Positions 62,001 to 64,000 of a stretch of 64,000 nt of DNA are shown piece after piece; position 1 is the first letter of the stretch; each line of letters opens with the position of its first letter. Made by a program: the position numbers and the translations under genes. The notes under the pieces are model-generated. The model did no database searches and was not told the origin of the DNA. It was given only the letters and a program-made list of their open reading frames with translations. Source of the stretch: DASSFG01 sp035547915 (GTDB taxonomy: Bacteria; Planctomycetota; Planctomycetia; Pirellulales; JAICIG01); NCBI GenBank assembly GCA_035547915.1, contig DASZTS010000045.1, forward strand, positions 75,114-139,113, read 5' to 3'.

Positions 62001-64000
62001 CGACGTCGCCACCGACGATCCGGCGACGAAGCTGAGCAAGTTGGCCGCGGATGCGGCCACAGTCGAGTTGAAGCCGTTGGGCCCGTTGATGACTTTGACA
62101 GCCGCCGTCGCGACCGCAGAAGCGCTATCGCCGCTGTTGACCAGGATGGCGATGTCACCGTTGAACGGACCACCGGAAGCCGGGGTCACAAACTCGAACG
62201 TGCGGGTCGTACCGCCGAAGGTGACGGCGATCACCTGTCCGGCCGCATCGGCCCCGCGAGCGTTCGATGCCACGATGTATCCGCCGAGCACCGGCGCCTG
62301 GTGCACCACGTTGACCGAGACTTGCACCGTCAACGAGGCCGTCTGGGCACCGCCGAGGCCCGAGTTACCCAGATCGCTGGTCTTGAAGGTGATGCTCGTC
62401 ACGCCGGAAAAGAAAGTGACCGGAGTGAACGTCAAAGTGTTCAAGGCCGAGTTGACGCTGGCCAGCGCGCCTTGGAGCGTAATCGTCGTCACATTCGAGG
62501 TGCCGGAGCCGGTGACACCGGCCACCGCGGGGGTGCTTAGCGTACCGTTGGCGCCATTCGTGGTGATGGTCACTTGGATCTGGCCGTTGCCTTCGCTCAC
62601 GTCGTTGTCCGTGATCGCCGTTCCGGTCAATGCCACGGGCGTGCTTTCCTTGGTGGTAAACACGGTGGTCGTCGTCGTGATCTGCGGTACGTTGTTGACC
62701 GCTTGTATGGCGACGGCCGCCGACGCACTCGCGGTGCTGAACGGCGTGCTGCCACCCGTGCCGAAACCGGTCGACGTGAGATCGGCGAACTGCCCGGGCG
62801 CGAGCGGCACGATTTGATTCGTGTTGGGATTCAATGCAGACGTTTCGTCCCAGGCCTGGAACGTGATCGTCGGCTGCATCGAGCCCGTTGCCAAGAAGTT
62901 CGTCGTGCTGGAATTGTAGCCCGGAATGAAGCTCTGAGTGTTGAAATTGGGGGCCGGCAAGAAACGCAACAAATCGCTGCCATCCAGCAGTAGTGCGTGG
63001 TTCGTCGATACCGTGGCATTGGCGCCGTTGAAGTACACCGCCACCAACCCCGCCCGGTTCGTCGTCAACTTGGCGGCCGGATCGTGAACGGCCAGGTCGA
63101 CCGCCGTGGAGACCGACGCATTGCTGAACTGAACCAGATTGCTGCCGTTCGCGTAGCCCTGGGCCGCCGTCGGCGTGGACGCGACCTGGGCGCCGAAGGC
63201 GGCATTGATGGCGCTCACGAGGTCGCCAGCCACCGTCGCCGCGTTATCCGTGAAGTTGACGTTCACGGCGATATTCGTTCCGGACGGTCCGCCGGAGCGC
63301 GCCGGAGCGCTGCCGGTGACGATTTCGAACGTCTTCGTTACCCCGCCGAAGACGACGGTCATTTCGGAGCCTGCCAGGTCGGCACCGGTGGCGCTCGGGG
63401 CCAACACAAAGCTGGTCGTTCCGATCACCTGCCAAGTCGTGCCGCCGTTGGTGGAGTACTCCCACACACCGGCCGGCGTGACCCCGTCCGACATGGTCGG
63501 GACGGTCAGGCCCGTGATCGCGATGCCGGTCTTGGCGTCCGCATCGGTGCTGTTGATCGTCATCGCACTGACCGGAGTGATCACGGCGCCCGTCAAAGTC
63601 GCCGCGGGGTCGTGCGCGGCGTTGTCGAGCGACAGCACCACGGAAGCGCCGTTGAAGGCAAGTTGATTACCGTTGGCCGTCACCGCTGAGGACAATCCCG
63701 CGGTGCCGTCGATCACTGAAGCGGCGTCGCTCGCCAGCGTGGCGGCGGTGTCGGTGCTGTTGACCGGGATGGCGATGTTCGTGCCCGACGGACCGCCCGA
63801 GGCCGGGGTGACGAACTCGAACGACACCGTGGTGAAGCCGAGCGTGACCTGGAGCACATGACCGGCCAGGTCGGCACCCGTAGCGTTCGGTGCGATGGCC
63901 AGCGTGCGCTGCAAGATGTCGAGCACGGTGTCGCCGGTGTCGGGCACCGTCGGTACGTCCGAGGGAGGATTGGTCGGCGTTTCGTCGATCGTCGGCAGCG
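59076..64000 (-). CDS. Giant surface protein, partial (5' end beyond the window), with DUF4214 C-terminus
   Basis: The frame is open through the right edge (LPTIDETPTNPPSDV precedes a GTG at 63947 that is internal), so the start lies outside. At least 1641 residues are visible. They contain three FEF/AIN-like modules (starting near 63880, 63400 and 62270), cadherin/Ig-like domains with NxxPxF and LxFTPxxxxxG motifs, a VCBS-like domain (GVLSNDSPSSGATAQIVTLP) and DUF4214 repeats (VVDKVYHQVLGRAADLVGLQ and onward). The last 350 residues are clearly homologous to those of the 2943-residue gene, sharing SPERLDPI, AGMISSAEF and LTPNQAWV-like motifs. It is exported and probably surface bound. Confidence 0.88.
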   Translation of the reverse strand, partial: LPTIDETPTNPPSDVPTVPDTGDTVLDILQRTLAIAPNATGADLAGHVLQVTLGFTTVSFEFVTPASGGPSGTNIAIPVNSTDTAATLASDAASVIDGTAGLSSAVTANGNQLAFNGASVVLSLDNAAHDPAATLTGAVITPVSAMTINSTDADAKTGIAITGLTVPTMSDGVTPAGVWEYSTNGGTTWQVIGTTSFVLAPSATGADLAGSEMTVVFGGVTKTFEIVTGSAPARSGGPSGTNIAVNVNFTDNAATVAGDLVSAINAAFGAQVASTPTAAQGYANGSNLVQFSNASVSTAVDLAVHDPAAKLTTNRAGLVAVYFNGANATVSTNHALLLDGSDLLRFLPAPNFNTQSFIPGYNSSTTNFLATGSMQPTITFQAWDETSALNPNTNQIVPLAPGQFADLTSTGFGTGGSTPFSTASASAAVAIQAVNNVPQITTTTTVFTTKESTPVALTGTAITDNDVSEGNGQIQVTITTNGANGTLSTPAVAGVTGSGTSNVTTITLQGALASVNSALNTLTFTPVTFFSGVTSITFKTSDLGNSGLGGAQTASLTVQVSVNVVHQAPVLGGYIVASNARGADAAGQVIAVTFGGTTRTFEFVTPASGGPFNGDIAILVNSGDSASAVATAAVKVINGPNGFNSTVAASAANLLSFVAGSSVATSLDASVQDPSSTLNPAAVLTSAGQPSFSPVVENIVSTRNTGTYVSSMLNSVDPTDGDIWTDGQPPNANSVHFIDLDGDASAKQGIAITSIDQTNGTWSYSLDNGATWIPMQPTGTQKLSTSFALLLPGADPVNKGAEIRFQPNANYVGPATLTFQLWDQSNSLTAGSHANLATSGSTGGGTAYSIGSSTATIQVSPTNTPPSFSLAQNTQTLEDDTVSVPSVGKVPHLNPYVIAVPNFAFGINPGAAGGPVTFNVSVPAGDAYLFASGTLGPILSNGAANPAAGEPNPYIDSNGTLYYQLAPDQFGVATLNVTAQNSGATNNVSASQSANVTVTGINDPPTLNSLNNLTLQMNAGPQSVNLTGISAGVDESQTLTVVATSSNTALIPNPTVLYSQGSSTGTLLFTPVAGVTGQATITVTLTDNGNDANGGVNTFFQKFIVTVSNSVPTATSQSVSVAENGQQLITLSGTPATGSSAALTATIATLPTTGTLYQTPDGVTLGAPINAANTPVTNAQNEVIYVPVAQQTHSDSFTFTVTGSGQTSAAATVNISVVPAAQLPSFTAGPNVSVTVNSGQHTSAGWATSISGGTNPSGQGLSFHVLSDSDANLFSVAPAIDPTTGNLTFTPAAGATGTASVTVVLVDNGNNHQSAPATFVISVVPAPTAVADTYLISDSGSSSVAAAAGVLSNDSPSSGATAQIVTLPAHGTVVLNSDGSFTYTPNSTFHGYDQFTYESLIGSTPSLPTTVTLISHEAGVVDKVYHQVLGRAADLVGLQYWTTLIQQGQPYGNVAQGIFLSPERLDPIVNQYYEQFLLRASDPQGLAYWVNMWIQDGGPENVIAGMISSAEFFNEASAAQPTLTPNQAWVSTLYERLLNRQADPAGLQYWSNLLDSGALTRQQVVLGFEQSAEAFSDDVTSYFEMYLNRAPTSAELSHYTAELAQGQTQADIQVQIINLPEYQATPAAPQFGSMYRYTGL

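Overview
The window reads as a chromosomal segment of a planctomycete, most likely of the Pirellulales type. This is inferred from the kinds of gene present, not from any database search. The pointers are giant surface proteins with N-terminal LEER/LELR-type motifs and C-terminal DUF4214 modules, an ECF sigma factor paired with a Ser/Thr kinase that carries a zinc finger and WD40 repeats, a LolA-like/TlpA-like/FG-GAP lipoprotein, and a uL17 with large insertions. GC content is high, so the strand opposite the real genes is full of long spurious open frames.

Layout. Positions 1-6.3 kb hold a truncated saccharopine-dehydrogenase-like oxidoreductase, a large thioredoxin-fold lipoprotein on the minus strand, a LarA-like protein, YgfZ and a SUI1/YciH protein. 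Positions 6.5-10.0 kb hold a POTRA-type exported protein followed in the same frame, after one TAG, by a 710-residue protein; the two may be one split gene. Positions 10.1-16.3 kb are mixed metabolism: a lysine-rich basic protein, an aldo/keto reductase, a DinB-fold protein, a 2-hydroxyacid dehydrogenase, a beta-helix exported protein, an SDR and an AhpD-like protein. Positions 16.7-21.5 kb encode an RND permease and its periplasmic adaptor. Positions 21.7-24.5 kb encode the ECF sigma factor and zinc-finger/kinase/WD40 pair. Positions 24.9-28.4 kb are the alpha ribosomal operon (rpmJ-rpsM-rpsK-rpsD-rpoA-rplQ), followed by a putative zincin and a 56-residue protein with a LEERIAPS motif.

From 29.7 kb to the right edge almost everything is three tandem giant minus-strand genes of 2943, 6400 and at least 1641 residues. 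They are built from SBBP, SdrD-like, cadherin/Ig-like, beta-helix, Calx-beta-like, BNR-like and DPPC-like modules and all end in DUF4214 repeats. The 6400-residue protein contains what looks like a dead matrixin (zinc ligands replaced) and at least nine copies of an 80-100 residue FEF/AIN module that I cannot name; three more copies lie in its neighbour.

The most unusual noncoding signal is a roughly 103-bp intergenic repeat present three times (3546-3647, 24522-24625, 29576-29679). It has remnants of short terminal inverted repeats and a central hairpin with a T-run, so it looks like a mobile or MITE-like element that can also act as a transcription terminator. The gap between two giant genes (38509-39385) holds a clean -35/-10 promoter, a pair of mutually exclusive interleaved inverted repeats and a dense cluster of hairpins.
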